64,000 bases of DNA from Methanomicrobiales archaeon (lineage in GTDB: Archaea; Halobacteriota; Methanomicrobia; Methanomicrobiales; JACTUA01). Each line of letters begins with the position of its first letter. The first letter of the stretch is position 1. Location of the stretch: the NCBI GenBank assembly GCA_029907705.1, contig JARYLJ010000005.1, positions 1-64,000 on the forward strand. The letters are read 5' to 3'. A program made the translations under genes and the position numbers. Below, piece by piece: positions 19,211 to 28,092 of the stretch. The notes below the pieces were generated by a model. It did not search any database. It was not told where the DNA came from and saw only the letters and a list, made by a program, of their open reading frames with translations.

Positions 19211-19969
19211 TCAACCCTGCACTCTCAGCGCCTTTAGCAGATCGTGCCGGTCCACGATCCCCACAATCTTCTTCTCCTGCACAACGGGCATCCGGCTGAT
19301 ATCGTGCTTTACCAGCATCGCCGCCGCATTCTTCAGATCCTCGTCGGGGGAGACGCATATGGCAGGCGTGGACATGATCGATTCCACAGGTGTCTTTGTG
19401 AGATTCTTCAGCGACTTGTATACCCTTCGCCTTCTCAGAATATCCCTCCTCGATACGATTCCGATGATGTTTCCGCCCTTGAGAACCGGAAACGCGGTAT
19501 ATCCACTCTCCACTATGAGGTTATAAACCTGGGGGACAGGCTCCTCCGCGCCGATGGAGACGACCTCTCTGGTCATGAAGGACGACACCCTCCCCTCGAT
19601 CTCCCTGCTGGAGATGAGCAGGGGGAATATATCCGAGAGGAGGACCACACCCAGCAGCATGCTGTGATCATCGGCAATCGCCACGCTGTCTGTCCCCGCA
19701 CGCCTGATCGCCAACGCGGCGCCCTCGATCGTCTCATTCGGTGTGACATGGGGCGCCTCTCTGAGAAATCCCTCCACGGTTACATTCGATCTGGTATCGG
19801 TGATCCTGAGCGCATCGGTGATGTCGATGTAACCCATCAATTTTCTGCTCCCGTTGTGGACATACAGCTCTCTGTAGATGTCGTCACGCAGTATCTTCCT
19901 TGCCTTGGTCAGATGATCGGTGCAGACGAGGAGAGGGGCCTCTCTCATCACCTCTTCCACCGTCCTCAT
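19211..19969 (-). CDS. Four-CBS-domain protein, second gene of the CBS operon
   Basis: 252 aa, four CBS motifs from end to end: VEEVMREAPLLVCTDHL, VEGFLREAPHVTPNETIEGAA, VSSFMTREVVSIGAEEPV and VESIMSTPAICVSPDEDLKNAA. The last two match the consensus best; the first two are more diverged. It overlaps the upstream CBS gene by 4 nt. Confidence 0.9.
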   Translation of the reverse strand: MRTVEEVMREAPLLVCTDHLTKARKILRDDIYRELYVHNGSRKLMGYIDITDALRITDTRSNVTVEGFLREAPHVTPNETIEGAALAIRRAGTDSVAIADDHSMLLGVVLLSDIFPLLISSREIEGRVSSFMTREVVSIGAEEPVPQVYNLIVESGYTAFPVLKGGNIIGIVSRRDILRRRRVYKSLKNLTKTPVESIMSTPAICVSPDEDLKNAAAMLVKHDISRMPVVQEKKIVGIVDRHDLLKALRVQG

Positions 19970-20529
19970 GCAAGACGGTCCTCCTCACGGCATGACGGGC
20001 AGAGCATCAGGTTGTCCACCCTCCGCAGGTCATCGGACATCGTATGACATCGGTCGCATATGCCCATCTCCACCATCTCCTCGCGGTTGATGACGAGGAG
20101 ATCGGCCATGATCTCGTTGATCTCGCTCGCGACACTGAGTATATCCCTCACGGTGACGATTCCAACCACCTTCTGGCCGTCCACCACAGGAAGCCTTCTC
20201 ACATGATGCTTCACCATCATCTGGGCTGCATCGCCCACCGTCCTGTCCATCGGAATGGTGATCAGCGGGGTGCTCATCACCTGGTGGACGGTGATACTGC
20301 TCGGCTTGATATCCTTCGAGACGACCTTGCAATTGATGTCCTGCTCCGTGACGATCCCGATCGGGAGATTGTTCTGGAGTACGATGCAGCTCCCCACCTC
20401 TTCGCGGCACATGGTGGCAGCTGCCTTCGCGACGGAAGCCTCATGGTCGATCGTGGTGGGGTGATGCCGCATCACCTCTCGCAGAGGCACTCTCGTCTCG
20501 AATTGCATTGAATCGCGTCTGTTCTGCAC
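19966..20529 (-). CDS. CBS-pair protein with C-terminal zinc ribbon, first gene of the CBS operon
   Basis: 187 aa. Two CBS motifs (LREVMRHHPTTIDHEASVAKAA and VHQVMSTPLITIPMDRTVGDAA, each ending GIVT-x2-D) are followed by a helix-like linker and a treble-clef or ribbon-type zinc site, MGICDRCHTMSD…LMLCPSCREE. The ribbon could bind nucleic acid or a protein partner. The GTG at 20529 has AGGTGAT just upstream, so I start there; the ATG at 20508 is possible. As the first gene it may define the output of the CBS-only proteins that follow. Confidence 0.88.
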   Translation of the reverse strand: MQNRRDSMQFETRVPLREVMRHHPTTIDHEASVAKAAATMCREEVGSCIVLQNNLPIGIVTEQDINCKVVSKDIKPSSITVHQVMSTPLITIPMDRTVGDAAQMMVKHHVRRLPVVDGQKVVGIVTVRDILSVASEINEIMADLLVINREEMVEMGICDRCHTMSDDLRRVDNLMLCPSCREEDRLA

Positions 20530-20551
20530 AGGATCACCTTTGCTCCATCTG

Positions 20552-20570
20552 ATCTGCCTGTCGGGCAGAT
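20552..20570. promoter_or_regulatory. Hairpin in the divergent intergenic region before the CBS operon
   Basis: ATCTGCC (20552-20558) and GGCAGAT (20564-20570) form perfect 7-bp arms around TGTCG. It sits 22 nt upstream of the first CBS start codon on the minus strand and about 150 nt from the Era-like GTPase on the plus strand. It could be an operator or a leader hairpin of the CBS mRNA. TTTT follows it on the plus strand, but no plus-strand gene ends here. Confidence 0.4.
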
Positions 20571-20722
20571 TTTCACTTATCTATATGCTGATGATATTAA
20601 AGAATACTTCCAGCTCCGCAGCCGCCCGTGCCTCCGCTTCCCTGAAATTGAACTGCACTATGATTATATGCCCGAAAAAATAAAAATAAAACTGATTACA
20701 TGAAAGATCAGGGTGCTGACCA

Positions 20723-21364
20723 ATGAGTCTTCTTCTTCGGGCAAAAAAGAGATTCAAACGCCTCTTCAGGGTGCTTTTAAGGAGGAAGAATGCCCGCATC
20801 GGGATATACGGTCCGCCCAATGCAGGGAAGACGACGCTCGCGAATCGTATCGTGCGCGACTGGACCGGCGATGCGGTCGGACCTGTGAGCGAGATCCCTC
20901 ATGAAACGAGGAGGGCGAGGCGGAAGGAAAATATCACCATCACAGGGACGAATGGCAGTTCGGTCGATATCGATATCGTCGATACCCCGGGAGTGACGAC
21001 GAAGATCGATTACCACGAGTTCCTCGAATATGGCCTGGAGAAGGAGGAGGCGATCACGAGGGCGAGGGAGGCGACAGAGGGGGTGGCCGAGGCGATGCAC
21101 TGGCTGAGGGAGGACATCGACGGTGTCATCTATGTGCTGGACTCCACGCTCGATCCGTTCCTGCAGGTGAACATCATGATGGTCGGGATCATCGAGAGCA
21201 GGAAGCTGCCTGTGATCATCGTGGCAAACAAGATCGATCTCCCTGACTCTTCCCCGGCAAGAATTAAGAGCGCCTTCCCGCAGCATCCGGTCGTCGCCAT
21301 CTCTGGCCTCGAGGGGCAGAACATGGAGCAGCTGTACGAGGAGATGACAGAGAGGTTCGGGTGA
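20723..21364 (+). CDS. Era-like GTP-binding protein
   Basis: 213 aa TRAFAC-class GTPase. G1 is GPPNAGKT (residues 30-37), G3 is DTPG (87-90), and G4 is NKID (169-172). The first 22 residues are strongly basic, suggesting RNA or membrane binding. In euryarchaea this GTPase is found next to a DUF2073 protein and a Zn-ribbon protein, exactly as here; the stop overlaps the next start. The cellular role is not established, although Era relatives act in ribosome assembly. AT-rich sequence at 20660-20700 probably holds its promoter. Confidence 0.88.
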   Translation: MSLLLRAKKRFKRLFRVLLRRKNARIGIYGPPNAGKTTLANRIVRDWTGDAVGPVSEIPHETRRARRKENITITGTNGSSVDIDIVDTPGVTTKIDYHEFLEYGLEKEEAITRAREATEGVAEAMHWLREDIDGVIYVLDSTLDPFLQVNIMMVGIIESRKLPVIIVANKIDLPDSSPARIKSAFPQHPVVAISGLEGQNMEQLYEEMTERFG

Positions 21365-21741
21365 GCGTGATGGTGCAGGGCGTCCAGATAGACCTCATCT
21401 CGGAAGACCGACTCTCGAGGCTCACCTCGATGGAGAAGATCAGGCTCATACTCGATGGGGTGAAGGAAGGGAATATCGTGGTCCTGGAGAAGGGCCTCGC
21501 CCCAGAGGAGGCGACGAAGCTGATCGAGCTGACCATGCTCGAGATCAGGCCGGACGGTTTTTCAGGCATCGAGATGGAGACCTATCCCGCACGGGAGGAC
21601 GAGGGAGGGTTGTCTTCGGTCATCTCTCGCATACTGGGGCGGAAGAACCGGTCCCGTATGACGGTGATCGGTCCTGCCAACCAGCTGAAGACGATCAGAA
21701 AGGAGAAGGATCTGATTAGCGCCTGGATCTCCTCGCGGTGA
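21361..21741 (+). CDS. DUF2073 protein
   Basis: 126 aa. GVQIDLISEDRLSRLTSMEKIRLILDGVKEGNIVVLEKGL at the N-terminus and TKLIELTMLEIRPDGFSGIEMETYP are typical of the DUF2073 family. No catalytic motif is evident. It overlaps the GTPase upstream and the Zn-ribbon gene downstream by 4 nt each, which argues for stoichiometric translation and a shared complex. Confidence 0.85.
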   Translation: MSVMVQGVQIDLISEDRLSRLTSMEKIRLILDGVKEGNIVVLEKGLAPEEATKLIELTMLEIRPDGFSGIEMETYPAREDEGGLSSVISRILGRKNRSRMTVIGPANQLKTIRKEKDLISAWISSR

Positions 21742-22154
21742 AGGTGCACATGCCCCACAAATGTGTGAAATGCGGCCGGGAGTTCGAGGACGGGTCGATG
21801 GAGATTCTGAAGGGTTGCCCCAGCTGCAGCGGTAAAAAATTCCTGTATGTCCGCGAGGAGGAGAGGCATGCGGACGTGATGGATGAGAAGCCCGCGAGGA
21901 CGCTCGCAGAGGAGAGGGTCCACGCGGTGCTCGAGCTGCAGCGACCCGCGCAGAAAGAGGTGGAGCTCTTCGAGCGCGTCGAGACGATCAGGATCCTGGG
22001 GCCCGGTAGGTACGAGGTGAATATCGAGAAGCTCGCCCGGAGCGACGATATCGTTCTGGGTATCGGGAAGGAAGGGCGGTACATCGTGGATATCCACTCG
22101 ATGGCGAGAGCGGAGAAGGGAGAGAAGAAGGAGAGGAAGAAGGAGAAGAAGTGA
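21738..22154 (+). CDS. Zn-ribbon protein of the Era-like/DUF2073 module
   Basis: 138 aa. CVKCGREF…GCPSCSGKKF forms a four-cysteine zinc ribbon near the N-terminus. The middle part (ELFERVETIRILGPGRYEVNIEKLA and IVLGIGKEGRYIVDIHSM) is the conserved domain of this archaeal family. The C-terminus is a run of Lys/Glu. I take the GTG at 21738; the ATG at 21750 is an alternative. Third and last member of the trio. Confidence 0.85.
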   Translation: MKVHMPHKCVKCGREFEDGSMEILKGCPSCSGKKFLYVREEERHADVMDEKPARTLAEERVHAVLELQRPAQKEVELFERVETIRILGPGRYEVNIEKLARSDDIVLGIGKEGRYIVDIHSMARAEKGEKKERKKEKK

Positions 22155-22939
22155 CGGTGATGCCACGTTGGAGGTCACGCAGTCTTCTTTTGCTCCACTG
22201 CACAGCGGGAGTCAACAGGAGATCCCTCTGCAGTCTTCCGCCACCCGCGTCGGCGCCCGAATGTGATTCCCCGATCTCTTTCGGATCGAACCGTGCGCAT
22301 TCCCCTGCATGCACTGATAGGATGACAGAGGTTCAGTGCGTTCATTATCCGAAAAATATTCGCATGTGGCCAGAGAATTCAATCTGACCGCAATATCACG
22401 AGCGATGTCGCGACTCCTCCATTTTCGCGTATACTATTGTCTGGCGGCGTGATAAATAGCCGATCTCGATAAGATACATGACATGAGAGAGGATTCATCG
22501 AACGATTACGCGGATCGATATGGCAACCTTGACGCAGGATATGCTGGCGTTGATGGCGAAACAGGCGTTAGTTGGCCCGGAGTGATGCATCACGATCCCT
22601 CTCCGGAACAGCAGGAATCGAAAATACGGATTCAAAAAATAAGAGAAAAATTGCTCGATAATTCCGCTCCTGCCATTCTCCCGCCTTCGAACGATCGAAT
22701 GCATTCAATTGTTCCGCCCTCTGAATGGACAATAAAAGGCGGTCATATGCAATTCACACAGGGATCGAGAGTCCGGCAATCTGATGACCATGTGAAGCGG
22801 TGGTATTTTACCAGCCATCGGAAAGGCGATGCTCCTGTCTTCGGGGTGGTAATCCTTTTAATCGGAGATTCTATATCGATCGAACCAGATTTAATAATGG
22901 ATTCGTAATGGCGGGTTTCTCCTTGGCAGGGGTGGATGC
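22155..22939. other. Long intergenic region before lysS
   Basis: About 785 bases of mixed composition, more AT-rich from about 22320 on. Apart from the doubtful frame at 22483-22908, nothing is recognised. No tRNA-like fold, CRISPR-type repeat or insertion-sequence end was seen. Confidence 0.4.
22483..22908 (+). CDS. Doubtful ORF, 141 aa, no recognised family
   Basis: An open frame with Asp/Ser/Pro-rich N-terminus, a charged KIRIQKIREKL segment and a hydrophobic stretch (VFGVVILLIGDSISI) near the C-terminus. There is no clear ribosome binding site and codon use is unlike neighbouring genes (few GC-ending codons). It may be spurious or a recently acquired orphan. Confidence 0.22.
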   Translation: MREDSSNDYADRYGNLDAGYAGVDGETGVSWPGVMHHDPSPEQQESKIRIQKIREKLLDNSAPAILPPSNDRMHSIVPPSEWTIKGGHMQFTQGSRVRQSDDHVKRWYFTSHRKGDAPVFGVVILLIGDSISIEPDLIMDS

Positions 22940-24457
22940 GTGAACGGGAAGGTGCACTGGGCCGACGTATATGCGTCGGAGGTCCCGCAGGACAGGAAAC
23001 ACCGGATCGCGACCGGAATCACCCCCTCGGGCCCCATCCACATCGGGAACATGCGGGAGGTGCTGACCGGAGATCTCGTCTTCAAGGCGATCCGCGACCG
23101 CGGGCTCGAGGCGGAACTCCTCTACATCGCGGACGACTTCGACCCCCTGAGAAAGGTGTATCCGTTCCTTCCCGAATCGTTCGCGGCGTATGTGGGGCGC
23201 CCTGTATCGGACATCCCCTGCCCCTGCGGGGGCTGCAGGAACTATGCAGAGCACTTTCTCGGACCCTTCCTCGAGGCGATCGAGGAGCTGGACATCAGGC
23301 CGCATGTGATCCGATCCAGCGAGGAGTACCGCAGGGGCTCCTACACAGATGAGATCAGGACTGCCATCACACATGCAGGGGAGATCAGATCGATACTCGA
23401 GCGCATCTCGGGAAGAACGCTCCCCCCGGAGTGGTCCCCCTTCTACCCCATCTGCAGTATCTGCGGCAGGATCAGCAACGCCCGCATCCTGGAACACGAG
23501 CCGGAGAAGCATCTCGTCCGATACCGCTGCTCCTGCGGGAACGAGGGGATCGCAGACTACTCGAAGGGGAAGGGCAAGCTCGTCTGGCGGGTCGACTGGC
23601 CCATGAGGTGGGCACACTTCGGGGTGACCGTGGAGCCCTTTGGAAAGGATCATGCCTCGGCAGGGGGTTCTTGGGATACGGGGAGGGAGATTGCAAAGAA
23701 GGTCTTCGGTGTGATGCCCCCGTTTCCCATCGTCTACGAATGGATCAGCCTGAAGGGGAAGGGGGAGATGCACTCCTCCAAGGGGATCGCCATCACCATC
23801 GGCGAGATGCTGGAGATCGTGCCTCCCGAGGTGCTCAGATATCTCATCGTACGGACGAAGCCGGAGAGGACCATCGACTTCGATCCGGGCATGGGCCTCA
23901 TCTCCCTCATCGACGAGTACGACCGGCTCGCGGCAGAGGGTCAGAGCCGGGAGTTCGCTCTCTCGAAGATCTCCTCCATCCCGACCAGGATACCGTTCAG
24001 GCACATGGTCACGGTGGTGCAGATTGCCCGGGACGACCGCGGCCTCTTCCAGTGCCTCTCCCGCTCCGGTTACGACATCAGGGACTACGAGAACATTCTG
24101 GGCCAGGCGAAACGGGTAAGGATCTGGCTGAAGAAGTATGCGCCGGAGTTCGTGAAGTTCTCTGTGAAGGAGCGCCTTCCCCCGCAGGTATCGGAGCTGG
24201 GCGACGACGAGAGGGCAGCGCTGGAGGAATACCTGGAGCATCTCCGCAGCCTGAAGTCGTGGCACGCGGAGGAGTTGCATAACGGCGTGTATATGGTGGC
24301 GGAGAGGAGGGGAATGAATGCGGCGAAGATATTCTCCGCCATCTATCTCGTCTTCCTCGGTCAGAGGCAGGGGCCGAGGATGGGGTGGTTTCTGGAGGCG
24401 ATGGGGAGGGATCCCGTGCTCAGGAGGCTGAAGGAGGCGGTGAAGGGTGCTCACTGA
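22940..24457 (+). CDS. lysS: Lysyl-tRNA synthetase, class I
   Basis: 505 aa class I LysRS, the archaeal form unrelated to bacterial class II LysRS. GITPSGPIHIGN (HIGH equivalent at residues 34-37), a cysteine-rich CPCGGC insertion, two CxxC zinc sites (ICSICGRI and YRCSCG) and MHSSKGI (KMSKS equivalent near 275) are visible. The C-terminal helical anticodon-binding region is present. It overlaps the radical SAM gene by 11 nt. Confidence 0.95.
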   Translation: MNGKVHWADVYASEVPQDRKHRIATGITPSGPIHIGNMREVLTGDLVFKAIRDRGLEAELLYIADDFDPLRKVYPFLPESFAAYVGRPVSDIPCPCGGCRNYAEHFLGPFLEAIEELDIRPHVIRSSEEYRRGSYTDEIRTAITHAGEIRSILERISGRTLPPEWSPFYPICSICGRISNARILEHEPEKHLVRYRCSCGNEGIADYSKGKGKLVWRVDWPMRWAHFGVTVEPFGKDHASAGGSWDTGREIAKKVFGVMPPFPIVYEWISLKGKGEMHSSKGIAITIGEMLEIVPPEVLRYLIVRTKPERTIDFDPGMGLISLIDEYDRLAAEGQSREFALSKISSIPTRIPFRHMVTVVQIARDDRGLFQCLSRSGYDIRDYENILGQAKRVRIWLKKYAPEFVKFSVKERLPPQVSELGDDERAALEEYLEHLRSLKSWHAEELHNGVYMVAERRGMNAAKIFSAIYLVFLGQRQGPRMGWFLEAMGRDPVLRRLKEAVKGAH

Positions 24458-25421
24458 GGGCTGCCGGCTCTGCTACGAGGGTGCGAAGATGGTGCTCTTC
24501 ATCACAGGGAGGTGCCGGAGAAGCTGCTGGTACTGCCCTATCCCGGGTGAGAGGAAGGGAAGGGAGGTGGTCTTCGCGAACGAGAGGGAGGTGCATGGCC
24601 CTGACGAGGTGATTCACGAGGCGAGGCTGATGAGCGCCCTCGGCTCGAGTCTCACCGGAGGGGAGCCCCTCCTCGCGCTGGAGAGGGTGATCGAGTACGC
24701 AGGCGCATTGAAGTCCGCATTCGGCGAGGGGCACCATATCCACCTCTACACAGGCGAAGCGCCAGACGAAGGGGTCCTCATGCGTATGCGCGGCCTCGTG
24801 GACGAGATACGCATCCACCCTCCGGTGGAGTCATGGGGACGAATCATGGAGAGCGATCACCTCTATTCCGCGGTCAGGGCGAAGGAACTGGGTTATTCGG
24901 CCGGTTTCGAGGTGCCGTGCCTGCCCGAGGTGGAGGCGCTGGCCCCTGCGCTTGAGGTGCTCGATTTCATGAACATCAACGAACTCGAGTGGGGAGAGCT
25001 ATCCGCAGAGGAGATGAGGAGGAAGGGGTACGAGCCATCCGATGATCTCCACAATGCGGTGAAACACTCTGCCAAATGGGCGAGAAGAATCAGGCACCAT
25101 CCGAAAGTACACTTCTGTCCGTCGGGGTTCAAGGATTCGATCCAGCTGCGGGAGAGGCTGAAGAGGATCGCCAGGAACACCGCCCGCCCATTCGACGAGA
25201 TCACGGTGGATGGCACGATCAGGTATGGCCTTCTAGAACCTTCCTGCGAGCTGGACCTCTCGATCATCCCGCTGAAGGTGGGTAAGTTCCAGCAGATCGA
25301 CGGAAGGTACGAGATGGACTGGAGATTTCTGAAGAGGCTGGCGAAGAGGCTGCCAGGGAGGAAGTGCATCATCGAGCGTTATCCCAATCAGGGCGTGGTG
25401 GTCGAGGTGATCCCGCTGTGA
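24447..25421 (+). CDS. Radical SAM protein
   Basis: 324 aa. The cluster-binding motif is C23-x3-C27-x2-C30 (GRCRRSCWYC), followed by the SAM-binding LTGGEPLLAL. An extra CRLC pair stands at residues 6-9 before the motif. The later part has CPSGFKDSIQLRERLKRIA. It resembles pyruvate-formate-lyase-activating-like archaeal proteins of unassigned function. It is tightly coupled to lysS upstream and uppS downstream (4-nt overlap); the pairing with lysS does not by itself show a tRNA role. Confidence 0.85.
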   Translation: MLTEGCRLCYEGAKMVLFITGRCRRSCWYCPIPGERKGREVVFANEREVHGPDEVIHEARLMSALGSSLTGGEPLLALERVIEYAGALKSAFGEGHHIHLYTGEAPDEGVLMRMRGLVDEIRIHPPVESWGRIMESDHLYSAVRAKELGYSAGFEVPCLPEVEALAPALEVLDFMNINELEWGELSAEEMRRKGYEPSDDLHNAVKHSAKWARRIRHHPKVHFCPSGFKDSIQLRERLKRIARNTARPFDEITVDGTIRYGLLEPSCELDLSIIPLKVGKFQQIDGRYEMDWRFLKRLAKRLPGRKCIIERYPNQGVVVEVIPL

Positions 25422-26188
25422 AGACGAGAACACTCCTGGAACGCATATATGAATGGTATCTGAAGTCGGCGGACCTGCATATACCCCGACATATCGCTGT
25501 CATACAGGATGGGAACCGCAGATATGCAAGGGAGCAGGGGATCGCACTCGAGAAGGGGCATCATGCCGGTGCAGAGACGACGGAAAGGCTCCTCGAATGG
25601 GCGAGCGAGCTGGGCCTGAAGTACATCACCCTCTTCTGCTTCTCCACGGAGAATTTCTCGAGAAAGGAGGAGGAGATGAGGTACCTGTTCTCTCTGTTCA
25701 AGGAGAAGCTGGCGGCAGTGGTCAGGGATCCGCGGGTCCACAGGAATGGAATCAGGGTGCAGATGCTCGGGGACCGGTCGCTTCTGCCGGAAGATCTTCT
25801 CGCCCATGTGGAGGTGGCCGAGGAGGCGACGAAGGGTTATTCGAATTATTTTGTGAACCTCGCACTTGGCTACGGTGGAAGGAACGAGATCGTCCATGCC
25901 GCGAGGGAGATCCTCCAGGGTGTGAGGAATGGGAGGATAGGATGCGAGGAGATCGATGCCGCCCTCGTGGGGCGCCACCTGAAGGAGGGTGCGCTGCTGC
26001 CACCGGTCGATCTGGTCATCCGAACCGGAAACGAGAAGAGGACCTCGAATTTCCTGCCCTGGCTTGCAAACGGGAATGAAAGCGCGGTCTATTTCTGCGC
26101 GCCGAACTGGCCGCAATTCAGGAAGATCGACCTGTTGCGGGCCATCAGACTGTACGATCAGCGCATGAAGCTGCTGAAAGAGATGTAG
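25418..26188 (+). CDS. uppS: Cis-prenyltransferase, catalytic DGNRR subunit
   Basis: 256 aa. Makes long-chain cis-polyprenyl diphosphate, precursor of the dolichol-type glycan carrier lipid. IAVIQDGNRRYARE carries the catalytic aspartate and pyrophosphate-binding arginines; TLFCFSTENFSR and VNLALGYGGRNEIVHA follow, and VIRTGNEKRTSNFLPWLANGNESAVYFCAPNWPQF is the C-terminal substrate-binding region. The protein ends RMKLLKEM and lacks the terminal RxG motif. The start is the GTG at 25418, overlapping the previous stop. A second, complementary subunit is encoded at 36487-37077. Confidence 0.92.
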   Translation: MKTRTLLERIYEWYLKSADLHIPRHIAVIQDGNRRYAREQGIALEKGHHAGAETTERLLEWASELGLKYITLFCFSTENFSRKEEEMRYLFSLFKEKLAAVVRDPRVHRNGIRVQMLGDRSLLPEDLLAHVEVAEEATKGYSNYFVNLALGYGGRNEIVHAAREILQGVRNGRIGCEEIDAALVGRHLKEGALLPPVDLVIRTGNEKRTSNFLPWLANGNESAVYFCAPNWPQFRKIDLLRAIRLYDQRMKLLKEM

Positions 26189-26717
26189 CATTCTGGGAGT
26201 CGTCCGCCCTGTTGAAATAACCATCCCAGCCCCTCCAGAATCGGCGATCCATCGTGTTCCGCTTGTCGTCCGCTCACCTCCTCTCTTCTCGAGGAGACGT
26301 TTTCATCGCGACTCCGAACAGGAGTACATACGGGGATTCTTGATTCACGAAATCGCTCTTCTCAGGCGATGAAACCGACCGATGCGGCCGCATACACGCA
26401 ATTCCAGATCCCCCGAAGCCTGTCCGGAGACGGAAGGTGGAACCGGACGCCAGGGCGCCGGAGCGTCGGGGGCGTCGCATGGAAAAACCACTGGATCCAT
26501 GGTGCACCTCATTCGAAAAAGGGAGATGGCATCCCTTTGGATCGATCCGGTTCATCAGAGAAGTTCATCTGAAGTTGATTCACGGGGTAATAACTATCAC
26601 TGCGACAACCGGACGCTCTCTGGAGACCTTCGACTGCTACAACAGCAGCCTCCGCCCTAAACTCCGATCGCTGTCTCCGACGAACGATAATGAAAATGAG
26701 AAAGAGGTGAATATTCT
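26189..26717. other. Intergenic region between uppS and pdaD
   Basis: A convergent gap of about 530 bases. It contains repeat copy B (26279-26433). Short plus-strand frames exist but none resembles a known protein. No clear terminator hairpin was identified. Confidence 0.4.
26279..26433 (-). repeat. Diverged dispersed intergenic repeat, copy B
   Basis: The reverse complement of this segment is collinear with 203-356 (see copy A). Near-identical cores are GCATCGGTCG and CTCGAGAAGAGA, about 95 bases apart in both copies. The conserved stretch includes a possible short reading frame in both copies (SGD-x-EL…GRIGR versus GCIGR), but neither frame is long or free of stops outside it. Confidence 0.55.
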
Positions 26718-27260
26718 TCAGGTGACGAATACGGCCGCTGCGATGACGGTCGTCCATTTGCCGTTCTTCTCGCCCATCGCGGACTGGCAGATATGGGTGG
26801 TCTTGAAGATCTTCCCGCTGGCCTTGTATATCTGTTCGCGCTCCTGCCAGGCCTGATCAGGATCGAACTCGATCCCAAGCGTGGTGGCGAGCATGGTCGC
26901 GGCGAGATCTTCTGCGTACTCCCCGGACTTCTCTGCTGTTTCACCGAAGGCGTGGTGTTCGGACAGATACCCGTACTCCTTGTTGGATCTCGGTCTCGCA
27001 AGCCCGATCGCACTCGATATGAGTCTGTTGGGTTCGTTCGTCTCGTTGCGGGCCATCACCACATAGACGATCTGACCGGGCTGGAGGAGCTGCAGGCCCT
27101 CCTCCACACCCACCTGCTTGCAGTTCGGCGGGAATATGCTGGATACGTAGACCAGATTGAACTTCTCTATGCCGGCTTTTCGGAGCGACAGTTCGAAGGA
27201 GGCTAGCCTGTCCTTATGAACACCCACACCCTTGGTGAAGAAACATTTCGTCGGGACCAT
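26718..27260 (-). CDS. pdaD: Pyruvoyl-dependent arginine decarboxylase
   Basis: Decarboxylates arginine to agmatine, the entry to archaeal polyamine synthesis. About 180 aa. [39 protein letters not shown] is diagnostic; self-cleavage before the second serine of VSSIFPP creates the pyruvoyl cofactor. [29 protein letters not shown] is also conserved. I choose the ATG at 27260; the frame opens 4 codons earlier at a TTG. A TATA-like TTTAAAAAAGG lies about 27 nt upstream, so the mRNA may be almost leaderless. Agmatine feeds spermidine, which deoxyhypusine synthase (13904-14872) consumes. Confidence 0.93.
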   Translation of the reverse strand: MVPTKCFFTKGVGVHKDRLASFELSLRKAGIEKFNLVYVSSIFPPNCKQVGVEEGLQLLQPGQIVYVVMARNETNEPNRLISSAIGLARPRSNKEYGYLSEHHAFGETAEKSGEYAEDLAATMLATTLGIEFDPDQAWQEREQIYKASGKIFKTTHICQSAMGEKNGKWTTVIAAAVFVT

Positions 27261-27639
27261 TTCATTATACAATCGATGGATCCTTTTTTAAATTTATTCA
27301 TTGTTACGATATAATCGGTCAAAAAGGAATTTCCTCGGGATATATCAATTTAAATTAAAATAAAATACTGTATAAATTCTCTTTTTTTCCAGAATTCGAT
27401 TAAATTCTTCTGTACAATGAATTTTTACCCATACCTACCGTGAGCGGCACCCTCGGCCGGGGATATGAATGGGGTGCTTCTGTGTCCATGCCCCTGTATC
27501 TCCACTTCGGGAGATGACCGACTGGAGCAGGCCGGGACCAGGGCTCCCCCTCTTCTCGTGCCGCCGGCCGTCCTCGAATTTCGCATCGTTTCCCGGGAGC
27601 TCTTTTTATCCCATGCAGGCGAGAGAGATGATGTATAGA
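27261..27639. other. Divergent intergenic region between pdaD and nusA
   Basis: Very AT-rich from 27283 to about 27425, with a TATA-like TTTAAAAAAGG for pdaD at about 27283-27293 (minus strand). TTTTTATCC at about 27605-27613 could serve the NusA gene. No other gene is recognised; the open frame from 27469 is simply the upstream extension of nusA. Confidence 0.5.
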
Positions 27640-28092
27640 ATGCTCGAAGGCACACTGGGCTTCAAGGAGAGGCGATATATCGAGGAACTGAGGATTCTCA
27701 CCGGCTCCACGGCGGTCGATTGCGTATCAGACGATAGATTCGACCGCGTGATCTACGTCATCAAACCGGGAGATATGGGTCTTGCGATCGGCAGGGGAGG
27801 CGAGAACATCAGGAAGCTGCAGAAGGTGCTCGGGAGAAAGATTGAACTGGTGGAGTATGCAGAGGATCTCGAGTCATTTATCAGGAATATCTTCAAACCC
27901 ATTCCCCTCGCCGGTATTGAACTGGAGAGAGAGTGGAATTCGATCGATGTGCTGGTGGAGAAGAAGGGAGATTTGGGGATCGCGATTGGAAAAGGGGGGG
28001 CAAACGTGGAGAAGGCGAGGATACTGGTGAAGCGCCACTTCGGCCTCGAAATCAGGGGGATCAGGATTGCAGAGGGAAGGCGCGAGGGCTGA
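27640..28092 (+). CDS. nusA: NusA-like transcription factor (two KH domains)
   Basis: 150 aa from the ATG at 27640. LGFKERRYIEELRILTGSTAVDCV is the family N-terminus. Two KH motifs are visible, GDMGLAIGRGGENIRKLQKVLG and GDLGIAIGKGGANVEKARILVKRHF, each with the GxxG loop. Archaeal NusA is short and lacks the bacterial polymerase-binding domain. In-frame ATGs at 27613, 27628 and 27631 are also possible starts. It overlaps hisE by 26 nt. Confidence 0.9.
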   Translation: MLEGTLGFKERRYIEELRILTGSTAVDCVSDDRFDRVIYVIKPGDMGLAIGRGGENIRKLQKVLGRKIELVEYAEDLESFIRNIFKPIPLAGIELEREWNSIDVLVEKKGDLGIAIGKGGANVEKARILVKRHFGLEIRGIRIAEGRREG

